The translations under genes were made by a program, and so were the position numbers. A stretch of DNA of 64,000 nt, taken from contig NZ_JAUSSR010000006.1 in NCBI RefSeq assembly GCF_030812475.1, forward strand, positions 1-64,000. Reading direction: 5' to 3'. Shown piece after piece: positions 47,400 to 56,190 of this stretch (position 1 is the first letter of the stretch; each line of letters starts with the position of its first letter). A model generated the notes under the pieces. The model was not told the DNA's origin and made no database searches. It saw nothing but the letters and a program-made list of their open reading frames with translations. Origin of the DNA: Pseudomonas lini. GTDB taxonomy: Bacteria; Pseudomonadota; Gammaproteobacteria; Pseudomonadales; Pseudomonadaceae.

Positions 47400-48011
47400 A
47401 TGAACAAATTGATCGTGAGTCTGCTGTTGACCGTGGGGATCTCCGGCGTAGCCCATGCTGCAGGTGATGCAACTGCTGGTCAGGCGAAAGCCGCAGTATG
47501 TGGCGCCTGTCATGGCCCGGATGGCAACAGCATGGCGCCTAACTTTCCGAAACTGGCGGGCCAGGGCGAACGTTATCTGAACAAGCAGTTGCACGACATC
47601 AAGTCCGGTAAGCGTGTCGTACTGGAAATGACCGGCCTGCTCACCAACCTGAGCGATCAGGACCTGGCCGATATCTCCGCCTACTTTGCCAGCCAGAAAG
47701 GCAGCGTTGGCGCCGCCGACCCGAAAGTCGTGTCTCGCGGTGAAGCCTTGTTCCGCGGCGGCGACCTGGCCAAGGGCCTGCCATCCTGCACCGGCTGTCA
47801 CTCGCCAGACGGCAAGGGCAACGCAGCCGCCGGCTTCCCTCATCTGGGCGGTCAACATGCGCAGTATATTGCCAAGCAACTGACCGATTTCCGCAAGGAA
47901 GAAGGCGGCCGGGCCAACGATGGCGATACCAAACCGATGCAAACCATCGCCAAGAAGCTGAGCGACGAAGATATCGCGGCAGTCTCCAGCTACATCCAGG
48001 GCCTGCACTGA
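47400..48011 (+). CDS. Diheme cytochrome c4
   Basis: A 203-residue periplasmic diheme protein made of two similar halves, each with a CxxCH site: CGACHGPDGNSMAPNFPKLAGQ and CTGCHSPDGKGNAAAGFPHLGGQ in short form. A signal peptide ends at AHA. Cytochrome c4 is an electron donor to cbb3 and aa3 oxidases. A terminator follows at 48088. Confidence 0.96.
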   Translation: MNKLIVSLLLTVGISGVAHAAGDATAGQAKAAVCGACHGPDGNSMAPNFPKLAGQGERYLNKQLHDIKSGKRVVLEMTGLLTNLSDQDLADISAYFASQKGSVGAADPKVVSRGEALFRGGDLAKGLPSCTGCHSPDGKGNAAAGFPHLGGQHAQYIAKQLTDFRKEEGGRANDGDTKPMQTIAKKLSDEDIAAVSSYIQGLH

Positions 48012-48087
48012 GACCGCCGAGGGGACGTTGCGAGGGATGCACATCTCTTGCAATGTTAACGCTCGATTAATCTGTCGATGCAAGTAT

Positions 48088-48116
48088 AAAAAGGGTGGCC
48101 TTGGCCGCCCTTTTTT
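48088..48116 (+). terminator. Rho-independent terminator after cytochrome c4
   Basis: The stem AAAGGGTGGCC / GGCCGCCCTTT (one G-U pair) with a two-base loop is followed by a run of six T. Confidence 0.88.
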
Positions 48117-48210
48117 GTGGCCGCTGCCGTTACACTACAGAACTCAAGCCCGCCATGATCTGTCTGAAAACAGGTCGCGCGAGGTGACCCCATTTGTCCA
48201 GGAGTAAAGC

Positions 48211-48852
48211 ATGCGTAATCTGATCATCAGCGCCGCATTCGTCGCTGCCAGCCTGTTCGGCATGACTGCCCAAGCCACTGAAGCCCCCGCCGCCCCCTAT
48301 GTCGAACTGACCAATCCGGTTCCGGTCGCCGTGCCTGGCAAGATCGAAGTGGTGGAGCTGTTCTGGTATGGCTGCCCGCATTGCTACGCGTTTGAGCCGG
48401 TGATCAATCCCTGGGTTGAGAAATTGCCTTCCGACGTGAATTTCGTGCGCATTCCAGCCATGTTCGGTGGCCCGTGGAACGCACACGGCCAGCTGTTCCT
48501 GACCCTTGAAGCCATGGGCGTCGAAGAAAAGGTTCACGCTGCGGTGTTCAACGCCATTCAGAAAGAGCACAAGAAGCTGGTCGACAAGAATGAAATGGCA
48601 GACTTCCTGGCCACCCAGGGCGTAGACAAGGACAAGTTCCTCGCCACCTTCGACTCGTTCGCGATCAAAGGCCAGATCGTCAAGGCCACTGACCTGGCCA
48701 AGAAGTATGAAATCACCGGTGTTCCGACCATGATCGTCAACGGCAAGTACCGCTTCGACGTAGGCTCTGCCGGCGGCGCCGAGCAGGCATTGCAACTGGC
48801 AGACAAACTGATCGACAAAGAGCGAGCGGCTAACAAGGCTGCCGCCAACTAA
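48211..48852 (+). CDS. dsbA: Thiol:disulfide interchange protein DsbA
   Basis: A 213-residue periplasmic oxidase that introduces disulfides into exported proteins. A signal peptide (up to AQA-TEA) is followed by the thioredoxin fold with active site C55-P-H-C58 in FWYGCPHCYAF. The cis-proline loop is GVPTMIVNGKYRF. Likely clients in this window include the cysteine-paired lipoproteins and DUF1161 proteins. AGGAGTAA precedes the ATG. It sits 14 bases upstream of an EEP-family gene. Confidence 0.97.
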   Translation: MRNLIISAAFVAASLFGMTAQATEAPAAPYVELTNPVPVAVPGKIEVVELFWYGCPHCYAFEPVINPWVEKLPSDVNFVRIPAMFGGPWNAHGQLFLTLEAMGVEEKVHAAVFNAIQKEHKKLVDKNEMADFLATQGVDKDKFLATFDSFAIKGQIVKATDLAKKYEITGVPTMIVNGKYRFDVGSAGGAEQALQLADKLIDKERAANKAAAN

Positions 48853-48866
48853 GCGCGGGGCCTGCC

Positions 48867-49745
48867 ATGCGCCGCTGGGGTACTGAACGCGCCGTTGGCC
48901 TGCATGATCCGCGGGTCAACGAGCATCATCTGGAATCGACGGGCCTGCCCGCAGACAGCCGCCTGCGCTTGCTCAGTTTCAATATCCAGGTCGGCATTAG
49001 TACCGAGCGGTACCGGCACTATCTGACTCGAGGCTGGCAACATCTGTTGCCGCACACCGGGCGGGCCGACAACTTGCAGAAAATCGGCAATCTGCTGGGT
49101 GACTTCGATCTGGTCGCCCTGCAGGAAGTCGATGGCGGCAGCCTGCGATCGGGCTACGTCAATCAGGTCGAACACCTGGCTCAGCTCGGTGCGTTCCCTT
49201 ACTGGTATCAACAACTCAATCGCAACCTGGGTCGCCTTGGCCAGCACAGCAATGGTGTGCTCAGCCGCCTGCGTCCGTGGGCGATTGAAGATCATCCGCT
49301 GCCGGGCCCCAAGGGTCGCGGAGCGATTCTGGTGCGTTTCGGCGAGGGTCCGGAAGCGCTGGTGGTGGTCATGATGCACCTGGCGCTGGGGGCTCGCGCC
49401 CGCAGCATGCAACTGGCCTACATTCGCGAGTTGATCGGGAACTATAAGCACCAGGTGCTGATGGGCGACATGAACACCCATGCCAGTGACTTGCTGCAAA
49501 ACTCACCGTTACGCGATCTGGGCCTGCTCGCACCACAGCTGGAAGCGACCTTCCCCAGCTGGCGCCCGCAACGCTGCCTGGACCATATTCTGCTGAGCCC
49601 GACCCTGACCCTGGAAAAGGTCGAGGTGCTGGCACACCCCATTTCCGATCACCTGCCGGTTGCGGTAGAAATTCGTCTGCCCGGTTCGCTCACGGCCGAT
49701 GCATTGCCCGCGCTGAGTCCTGCCCATCGCGGACCCCATGAATGA
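48867..49745 (+). CDS. Endonuclease/exonuclease/phosphatase family protein
   Basis: A 292-residue metal-dependent hydrolase of the EEP fold. Motifs in order are LLSFNIQVG, LVALQEVDGG, NGVLSRL, VVMMHLALG, LMGDMNTHASD, CLDHILLS and PISDHLPV, covering the metal and catalytic His/Asp sites. Substrate is unknown; family members cut DNA, sphingolipids or inositol phosphates. No signal peptide is visible. It overlaps dgcP by four bases (ATGA), so the two are co-translated. Confidence 0.9.
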   Translation: MRRWGTERAVGLHDPRVNEHHLESTGLPADSRLRLLSFNIQVGISTERYRHYLTRGWQHLLPHTGRADNLQKIGNLLGDFDLVALQEVDGGSLRSGYVNQVEHLAQLGAFPYWYQQLNRNLGRLGQHSNGVLSRLRPWAIEDHPLPGPKGRGAILVRFGEGPEALVVVMMHLALGARARSMQLAYIRELIGNYKHQVLMGDMNTHASDLLQNSPLRDLGLLAPQLEATFPSWRPQRCLDHILLSPTLTLEKVEVLAHPISDHLPVAVEIRLPGSLTADALPALSPAHRGPHE

Positions 49746-51808
49746 GCGACGAAACACAGCGCTGGAAAGAGAAATACCTGAAAAGCGTCGAACACCAGGA
49801 AAAGCTCGAGCGCCGATGGGACGCCCGGCTCGACTTGTTGCGCCGTGGACTGGTGCGCAGCACCTTGGCGGCCGAAGGCACCGACCGCGCCGTTGACGAG
49901 TGCATGAAGGAAATGCGCGAAGTCATACGCACCAATGAGATGGATGCCGGCCTGGCCGCCCTGCTTCCACGGCTGGAAAAAGCCCTGCTCGACTCTGAGC
50001 AACGCCGCGAAACCCGGGTCAATCAGACCGGTGCCTCACTGGCCGCGCTGGTAGCGCAACTGCAAACATTGCCGCTGCCCCGGGAAGTCAGCCGCCCCCT
50101 CAAGGATTTCGCCAGACGGCTGGATGCACGGGTCAGTCAGGCGCGTGAGATTCCTTTGCTGCTCAGTGAGCTGAGCGGCCTGCAGGGCAAGGCCCTGAGT
50201 CAGCTTGAAAGCCCGGCAGAACCCGGTCGCCCTGGATTGCTGCAACGGTTGTTTGGCAGTCGTGAAGCAGATGAAATGGCGCCACAGATTGCCACCCTCG
50301 TCGCGCAGGTGCCCGCACTTGCGCCCCAGGCAACCGAATCCGTTACGTTGTCAGTAATTCCGCAAACAACTGTCGCGCGCCCGATCCATGGGTCCCAGGT
50401 ATTGCTGTCTCCCGCACGCGCTGTCGCTCAGGCACCCGGTGCAATAGAAGAGTCAGCTGAAGCAACAACTTCTCCTTCAGCCCTGACGATCGTTCCTCCG
50501 GCTCTTGAGCCACTGCCCGCGCGTGAAATCCCGGCAGAAGCATCAGCTCAAGGGGACCATGAACAGCCCTTGGCGCCCAGTCCGTCCGCTTTCGCGCCGG
50601 CGGAGCATTCCTTACCGGCGACCCATTCGGGCGAACCGGCCACGACAGCAATTGCGCAAAGCCTGCCCTGCCCCGCAGTCACGACCCAAGCAATGATCGT
50701 CGTCAATCCGGAGCAAGCCGAGCAAGATAGCCTCTATGCACTCCCGGATTCGCCCGAGCCTTCCTACAGTTCGGTTGCCCAGCATATCGAGCACACGCTC
50801 CTGGGGTTGCTTGACGACCTGCCCCTTCCCGAGCGTCATCGCTCCCAAGCGGAAGCGATGCGTGATCGCCTTCGAAATGGTTTGAACTGGTACGAACTGC
50901 TGCCGATTCTCGATGATCTGGCCACGTTGATGCTGGCGATAAATGATAGCGGCCAGCACGAATTCGAAACTTATCTGCAGCAGCTCAACGAGCGCCTCGA
51001 GTTGTTCCAGCGCAACTTGCAAGCCGCCAGTGACGGCCATGCCGACAACCGCTCTGCCGCACGCGAAATGGATACGCAGATCCGCGACCAGGTCGACGGC
51101 TTACAGAGCAGCATGCAGGAAGCCGCCGATCTTGAGGGCCTCAAGCGTGCCCTGGAAAACCATCTTGAAGGTCTGCTAGGCACCATGGACCATCACCAGA
51201 AGCAGCGTGACGAGCGCGAACAGGAAGTAGCGGCGCGCCTGCAAAGTCTGGCCGAACGAGTGGCCCACATGGAACAGGAAGCCCTGGGCTACCGTGAACA
51301 CCTCGAAGAGCAGCGTCAGAAAGCCCTGATCGACCCACTGACAGGCCTGCCCAACCGCGCAGCCTGGAGCGAACGGCTCGACCTTGAAATCAGCCAGTGG
51401 CAGCAACACGGCAATTCCTTGTCGTTGGCAATGCTTGATCTCGATCATTTCAAGCGCATCAACGACAACTATGGTCACCTGGCGGGCGACAAGGTACTGA
51501 AAATCATCGCTGGGGTGCTGCGCAAGCGCCTTCGCGAGACAGATTTCATCGCCCGTTTCGGCGGGGAGGAGTTTGTACTGCTGATGCCCGCTACAGGAGC
51601 GGTGGCCAGCGCGAAACTGCTGGAAAAACTACGAGCTTTCATCGAGGCCTGCCCTTTTCATTTCAAGGGTGAGCCAGTGACCATTACCCTTTCCATCGGC
51701 TTGACCGCGTTCAAAGCGGGCGAGCATAGCGATCTGGTGCTGAAAAGAGCCGATCAAGCGCTATACAGGGCAAAACACGCCGGTCGGAACCAGGTGCAAA
51801 TCGGTTAG
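49742..51808 (+). CDS. dgcP: Diguanylate cyclase DgcP (GGDEF)
   Basis: A 688-residue cyclase. A conserved helical N-terminal region (about 1-170) is followed by a long, poorly conserved Ala/Pro-rich linker (about 170-330) and a second helical region with coiled coil (about 340-530). The GGDEF domain begins near DPLTGLPNRAAWSERL. The active site is GGEEF at 607-611. The RETD I-site (598-601) sits at the right spacing, so product inhibition is expected. It makes cyclic-di-GMP. In P. aeruginosa the homologue localises at poles with FimV and favours biofilm. Confidence 0.93.
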   Translation: MSDETQRWKEKYLKSVEHQEKLERRWDARLDLLRRGLVRSTLAAEGTDRAVDECMKEMREVIRTNEMDAGLAALLPRLEKALLDSEQRRETRVNQTGASLAALVAQLQTLPLPREVSRPLKDFARRLDARVSQAREIPLLLSELSGLQGKALSQLESPAEPGRPGLLQRLFGSREADEMAPQIATLVAQVPALAPQATESVTLSVIPQTTVARPIHGSQVLLSPARAVAQAPGAIEESAEATTSPSALTIVPPALEPLPAREIPAEASAQGDHEQPLAPSPSAFAPAEHSLPATHSGEPATTAIAQSLPCPAVTTQAMIVVNPEQAEQDSLYALPDSPEPSYSSVAQHIEHTLLGLLDDLPLPERHRSQAEAMRDRLRNGLNWYELLPILDDLATLMLAINDSGQHEFETYLQQLNERLELFQRNLQAASDGHADNRSAAREMDTQIRDQVDGLQSSMQEAADLEGLKRALENHLEGLLGTMDHHQKQRDEREQEVAARLQSLAERVAHMEQEALGYREHLEEQRQKALIDPLTGLPNRAAWSERLDLEISQWQQHGNSLSLAMLDLDHFKRINDNYGHLAGDKVLKIIAGVLRKRLRETDFIARFGGEEFVLLMPATGAVASAKLLEKLRAFIEACPFHFKGEPVTITLSIGLTAFKAGEHSDLVLKRADQALYRAKHAGRNQVQIG

Positions 51809-51910
51809 GCTCAATTGTTCCATTTTGTTTAAATCACTACGCCGTCCGTCTTCGCGCAAAACAGTACGTTACACTGTTGCATAATTGTCCTTTGCGTACT
51901 GCCTCCCGTG

Positions 51911-52693
51911 ATGAAATTTTTTGCCCTTATTATGTCGCTGGGCCTTTTAGCCGGTTGCGCCAGCGGCCCCCGGTACGACACCAGTCATGTCTCGGTCAAC
52001 CACGACAGCCGCATTCAATTTGTCGTGCTGCATTACACCTCCGCATCGCAGGAGCGCTCGCTACAGCTGCTGACCCACGGCGAAGTCAGCAGCCATTACC
52101 TGATCGGTGACGACAAAAAGGCCACCATCTACAAGCTGATGGATGAAAAAATGCGGGCATGGCATGCCGGCGAGAGCGAGTGGCAAGGCCGAACCTGGTT
52201 GAACTCCAGCTCCCTTGGCATCGAAATCGTCAATCCCGGCTTCAAGGACACTCCAAACGGCGAGCGTCTCTGGTATCCCTATAGCGAAGCCCAGATCCAG
52301 TCCCTGATCGTGTTGCTCAAGGACATCAGCGGGCGTTACGCCATCAGCCCGCGCAACATCATCGGCCATAGCGACATCGCACCGTTGCGCAAGCTCGATC
52401 CGGGACCGCTGTTCCCCTGGAAACGCCTGGCATCCGAAGGTTTGGGAGTCTGGCCGAACGAGCAGGCCGTGGCGCGCCAGCAAGCGCAATTCACCGTCCA
52501 GTTGCCGAGCATCGGTTGGTATCAGGCGCAATTGGCCCGCCTGGGTTACTCCACGCCGCAGACTGGCGAACTGGATGTGGCGACGCGCCATGTGATTGCA
52601 GCCTTCCAGATGCATTTCCGACCGACCCGCTTCGATGGCACCCCGGATGCGCAAACCGCGGCACTTCTACACGTTTTGAATCAGACAAAATAA
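51911..52693 (+). CDS. Lipoprotein N-acetylmuramoyl-L-alanine amidase (AmiD/AmpDh2-like)
   Basis: A 260-residue amidase that trims peptide stems from anhydro-muropeptides or peptidoglycan. The lipobox LLAGCASG suggests an outer-membrane anchor. Zinc-site residues are in QFVVLHYTSASQERS and IIGHSDIAPLRKLDPGPLFPW. A C-terminal peptidoglycan-binding domain (about 185-255) has LARLGYSTPQTGELDVATRH. I chose the ATG at 51911 rather than the adjacent GTG. It lies between the cyclase and an EAL gene. Confidence 0.93.
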   Translation: MKFFALIMSLGLLAGCASGPRYDTSHVSVNHDSRIQFVVLHYTSASQERSLQLLTHGEVSSHYLIGDDKKATIYKLMDEKMRAWHAGESEWQGRTWLNSSSLGIEIVNPGFKDTPNGERLWYPYSEAQIQSLIVLLKDISGRYAISPRNIIGHSDIAPLRKLDPGPLFPWKRLASEGLGVWPNEQAVARQQAQFTVQLPSIGWYQAQLARLGYSTPQTGELDVATRHVIAAFQMHFRPTRFDGTPDAQTAALLHVLNQTK

Positions 52694-52759
52694 TGACGCC
52701 CGCCCGACGGTAAGGGCTTTTTCTCAATCAGCAGCTATAACTCATTGGTAATTCTTCGG

Positions 52760-54382
52760 ATGTACCCAATGCCTGCTGCTCGAGACACATTACGTAGATG
52801 GTTCTATCGCCCCTGGTTTTTGGCGATGCTTGCTGCTGCCTTGAGCGCAACCCTGCTGATGACAGGCAGTCTGTTCGTGGCCATGCATCAGGTGGAGCAG
52901 AGCGAAAGCGAGGAGATGAACGCTCAGGGCGAACGCTTCCTGGCCCGACTGGAGCAGCTTTTCGGCCAATTGCGTGAAAGCCTCGACGACCTCGAAGCAC
53001 AACCGCTACGGGGCTGCGATGACGAAATGATCGCGACCTTGCAGCAAGTCAGCTTCAATTACCGTTTCGTTTACGAAGCGGCTTACCGGGACGAATCGCG
53101 GATCTGCTCCAACCGTCCTCGCCAGGAAGGACTCTCGCTGCTACGGCCGCCGGATATCAAGGGCCCCACCTATAGCTATTGGCTGAACACTACTACCGAG
53201 CCCGATGAAAACCGTGCCGCGCTAATGCTCGGGCGGGGCAATTTCCGCGTCGCGACCTCTCGCGGGCATTTGACCGACATGGTGGACCTATCACCTGGAA
53301 GCAGCTTGCTGGTGGTACTCGACCACGGCACGCGGGCAATACCGGTGCTGGGTGTGTCGCAGGCCTGGCCCCCCACCGAACCCTGGCCGCCGAAAAGTCC
53401 CGATGCGCTGCAAGTCACGCACACCCGCTTGATTTACCGCATGCCCACCAACAATCCGGAATACCAGCTTGTCCTGATTACCCCGCGTACCGGCATGCAT
53501 GTGCCTGCGGTCTGGTGGTGGCTGTTGCCGGCCAGTCTGGCGTTGGGTATCTGCGTGGGTTTTCTGGTGTTTCTGCTGGTCAAGCAGCGACAGTCGATGG
53601 ACGCCGAACTGACTGGCGCCATTCGGCGAGGCGAGTTGCAGGTCTTGTATCAACCGATTTTCGACCTCGACAGCCGTAATTGTGTCGGGGCAGAAGCCTT
53701 GCTCCGCTGGCGCAGACCGGATGGCACCCTGACCAGCCCCGACCTGTTCATTCCGATGGCCGAAAACACCGGTCAGATCCGCCAGATGACCGACTTCGTC
53801 CTGCAACGCCTGCTTGAGCAGCTCGGTCATTTGTTGCGGGCCAATCCGCAGTTGTACATCTCGGTCAACCTCGCAGCCTGCGACGTCATGGTGCCGCGTA
53901 TCGGCCAGGTGATGGCGCGCCTGCTTCCGCTACATCGGGTCGCGGCCAAGCAGATCGCCTTCGAGGTCACCGAGCGGGGATTGATCGACGTGGTGGTGGC
54001 CCGGGAAAACCTGCAGGCCTTGCGCGATGTCGGGCATCAGGTGCTGATCGACGATTTCGGCACAGGCTATTGCAGCCTCGCCTACCTGCAAACCCTGCCG
54101 GTGGATTGCCTGAAGATCGACAAGGCGTTCATCGACGCTCTGGGTCATGATGCCGCAAGCAGCGGCGTGGCACCGCACATCATCCACATGGCCCAGGCCC
54201 TGCATCTGAAAGTGATTGCCGAGGGCATCGAACATGAAGCGCAAGCGGCGTTTCTGAGCAGCGAGGGAGTGAAATACGGTCAGGGCTGGCTGTTCGCCCA
54301 TGCGTTGAGTGCAGTGCAGTTCATCGAACTGATTACCCGTGGCCGGCGGTTAGCGGGCAGACGCCTGGATGACGAAGCGTAA
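52760..54382 (+). CDS. EAL-domain phosphodiesterase with periplasmic CSS-like sensor
   Basis: A 540-residue membrane protein. Two helices (about 15-45 and 254-280) bracket a periplasmic domain whose cysteines RGCDDE and RICSNR match the CSS-motif layout, though the second site reads CSN instead of CSS. The cytoplasmic EAL domain is complete: GAEALLRW, ISVNLAACDV, EVTERG, DDFGTGYCSLAYLQTLPVD, VIAEGIEHEAQ. It should hydrolyse cyclic-di-GMP in response to periplasmic redox or Dsb status, by analogy with enterobacterial CSS proteins. Start 52760 or 52769 cannot be separated; neither has a strong ribosome-binding site. Confidence 0.9.
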   Translation: MYPMPAARDTLRRWFYRPWFLAMLAAALSATLLMTGSLFVAMHQVEQSESEEMNAQGERFLARLEQLFGQLRESLDDLEAQPLRGCDDEMIATLQQVSFNYRFVYEAAYRDESRICSNRPRQEGLSLLRPPDIKGPTYSYWLNTTTEPDENRAALMLGRGNFRVATSRGHLTDMVDLSPGSSLLVVLDHGTRAIPVLGVSQAWPPTEPWPPKSPDALQVTHTRLIYRMPTNNPEYQLVLITPRTGMHVPAVWWWLLPASLALGICVGFLVFLLVKQRQSMDAELTGAIRRGELQVLYQPIFDLDSRNCVGAEALLRWRRPDGTLTSPDLFIPMAENTGQIRQMTDFVLQRLLEQLGHLLRANPQLYISVNLAACDVMVPRIGQVMARLLPLHRVAAKQIAFEVTERGLIDVVVARENLQALRDVGHQVLIDDFGTGYCSLAYLQTLPVDCLKIDKAFIDALGHDAASSGVAPHIIHMAQALHLKVIAEGIEHEAQAAFLSSEGVKYGQGWLFAHALSAVQFIELITRGRRLAGRRLDDEA

Positions 54383-54389
54383 AAGCCAC

Positions 54390-56180
54390 TTACACCGACA
54401 GTGCCATATAGAACTGAGTGCCCTGCCCCGGCCGCGAATAGACGCCCATTCGTCCGCCGTGCAGTTGCACGATCTCCTTGCACAGCGCCAGGCCGAGCCC
54501 GGCGCCGCCCTTTTTACGACCGACCTGGACAAAGGGCTCGAAGATCCGCCCCTGCTGGCCATAGGCAATGCCTTCGCCGTTGTCTTCAACGCTGATGATC
54601 ACCCGCTCCCCATGCCGCCTGGCCTGCAAACGTATCTGCCCCTCGGTGCCGGTATGGCGCAAGGCGTTGTCGATAAGGTTATCCAGTACCCGGTCCAGCT
54701 GAGGCTGATCGGCCTGTAGCCAGGGCAATGGCCCCAACACTTCCACCGACAGGCTGATGCCCTTCTCTACTGCCACGCCGGCATAACGTTCCCTGGCCTG
54801 TTCCAGCAAGTTATCGATGGAACACGGCGCCAGCGTGAGTTTCTGCAATCCGTTCTGATAGCGAGAGAAATTCAGCAGGTCATTGATCAACTGCATCAAG
54901 CGCTGCATCTCTTCATTCACAGTGTCCAGCAAATCGGCTTCGCGGGAGTCCCGGGGGAAATGCGCGCGCTCGCGGAACAGGCCGAACGCCATATGCATAC
55001 CGGTGACCGGTGTGCGTAATTCATGGGAAGCGCGCAACACGAACTCGCTGCGCACCCGTTCAAATGCACGCTGCTCGGTGACGTCATGCAACACCATCAC
55101 GGCGCCGAGAATATGACCCTGAGTGTGGCTGACAGGCGTCAGGCTATAGGTCAACAATCGCGACTCACCGTCGACCTCGATGCTCAAGTCTTCCGGCGCC
55201 CGCTCCAGGGTTCCGCCACGCAACACCAGTTGCAGCTGCCCATCAAGCTCGGGGCGCTCCAGCGCGGTGCCCAGCCCCTGGCCGAGCCGATCGATGTCCC
55301 ATCCCAATTGACGCTGCGCCACGGGGTTGAGGTGTTCCAGATGGCCTTCGCGGTCGATCATCAACAAGCCGTCGTCGATGCTGTCGAGTACCGCCTGCAA
55401 ACGCTGCTGACCGGCGAGCAGTTCGTCGACATTGGTCGCTTGATGCTCGCGCAAGGCTTCGGCCATGATCCCGAAGCGTTTGGTCAGCTGGTTCATTTCC
55501 TCTGCCGAAGAAATAGGCAGGGTCACTTCGAAATTACCTTGGCCGATGTTATCGGCCGCCTGGACCAAGGCCTCGATCGGTGCTCCGAAGCGCCGGGCAA
55601 TGGCGTGTGCGGTCACGAAACCGATGATCAGCACCGCCAGTCCCACCAGCCCGAGCAGGCCAGCCACCAGCAGCGCTCGCTCCCGAGCCTGGCGCTCGAT
55701 GGCATTGATGTTATCCAGTGCACGCTTGTGTTCGGCGATCAAGCCATTGCGCAGCGCATTGAATTTATCTGAGAGTTCACCGCTGCCACTCAAAACGCGC
55801 GACGTCTCAGGCGACTTGTCGTACGCCTCCAAGAAGCTCTGGTAGTCAGCCTTGGCCTGGGCAAAGCCGTACTGAACATCATTGCCGGAATCGGACAAAG
55901 CGATGCCTTCATCAAGCAACCGATAATAATGCTGCCTGGACTGCTCGAATGCAGCAGGATCTGGCCGCTCGCTGAGCATGATGATCAACTGGTCACCAAG
56001 GCTCTGGCGCAATTTCAACCCCAGGTCGAGGGTGACGAAGTTGTTTCGGATCAGCGCTTCCTGAGTAGCCGCCATCTGCATCACGCTGATCAGCCCGAGC
56101 AAGAGCCCGAGCAACGCTACGGTGATCAGTGCGGAAATGCTCAGGAACAGCCGAGTACGCAGCTTCATCGCCAGTTTCAT
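54390..56180 (-). CDS. kinB: Sensor histidine kinase KinB
   Basis: A 596-residue sensor kinase, the length of P. aeruginosa KinB (595). Two helices (about 11-33 and 170-192) bracket a periplasmic helical sensor. Then follow HAMP (about 195-245), PAS (about 255-370), and the kinase with H386 in LRASHELRTPV and ATP-site motifs DNLIDNALRHTG and GAGLGLALCKEIV. It phosphorylates and dephosphorylates AlgB and restrains alginate and quorum-linked outputs. The start at 56180 lies ten bases after the algB stop, so the two form an operon. Confidence 0.96.
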   Translation of the reverse strand: MKLAMKLRTRLFLSISALITVALLGLLLGLISVMQMAATQEALIRNNFVTLDLGLKLRQSLGDQLIIMLSERPDPAAFEQSRQHYYRLLDEGIALSDSGNDVQYGFAQAKADYQSFLEAYDKSPETSRVLSGSGELSDKFNALRNGLIAEHKRALDNINAIERQARERALLVAGLLGLVGLAVLIIGFVTAHAIARRFGAPIEALVQAADNIGQGNFEVTLPISSAEEMNQLTKRFGIMAEALREHQATNVDELLAGQQRLQAVLDSIDDGLLMIDREGHLEHLNPVAQRQLGWDIDRLGQGLGTALERPELDGQLQLVLRGGTLERAPEDLSIEVDGESRLLTYSLTPVSHTQGHILGAVMVLHDVTEQRAFERVRSEFVLRASHELRTPVTGMHMAFGLFRERAHFPRDSREADLLDTVNEEMQRLMQLINDLLNFSRYQNGLQKLTLAPCSIDNLLEQARERYAGVAVEKGISLSVEVLGPLPWLQADQPQLDRVLDNLIDNALRHTGTEGQIRLQARRHGERVIISVEDNGEGIAYGQQGRIFEPFVQVGRKKGGAGLGLALCKEIVQLHGGRMGVYSRPGQGTQFYMALSV

Positions 56181-56190
56181 CGGCCGAGGC

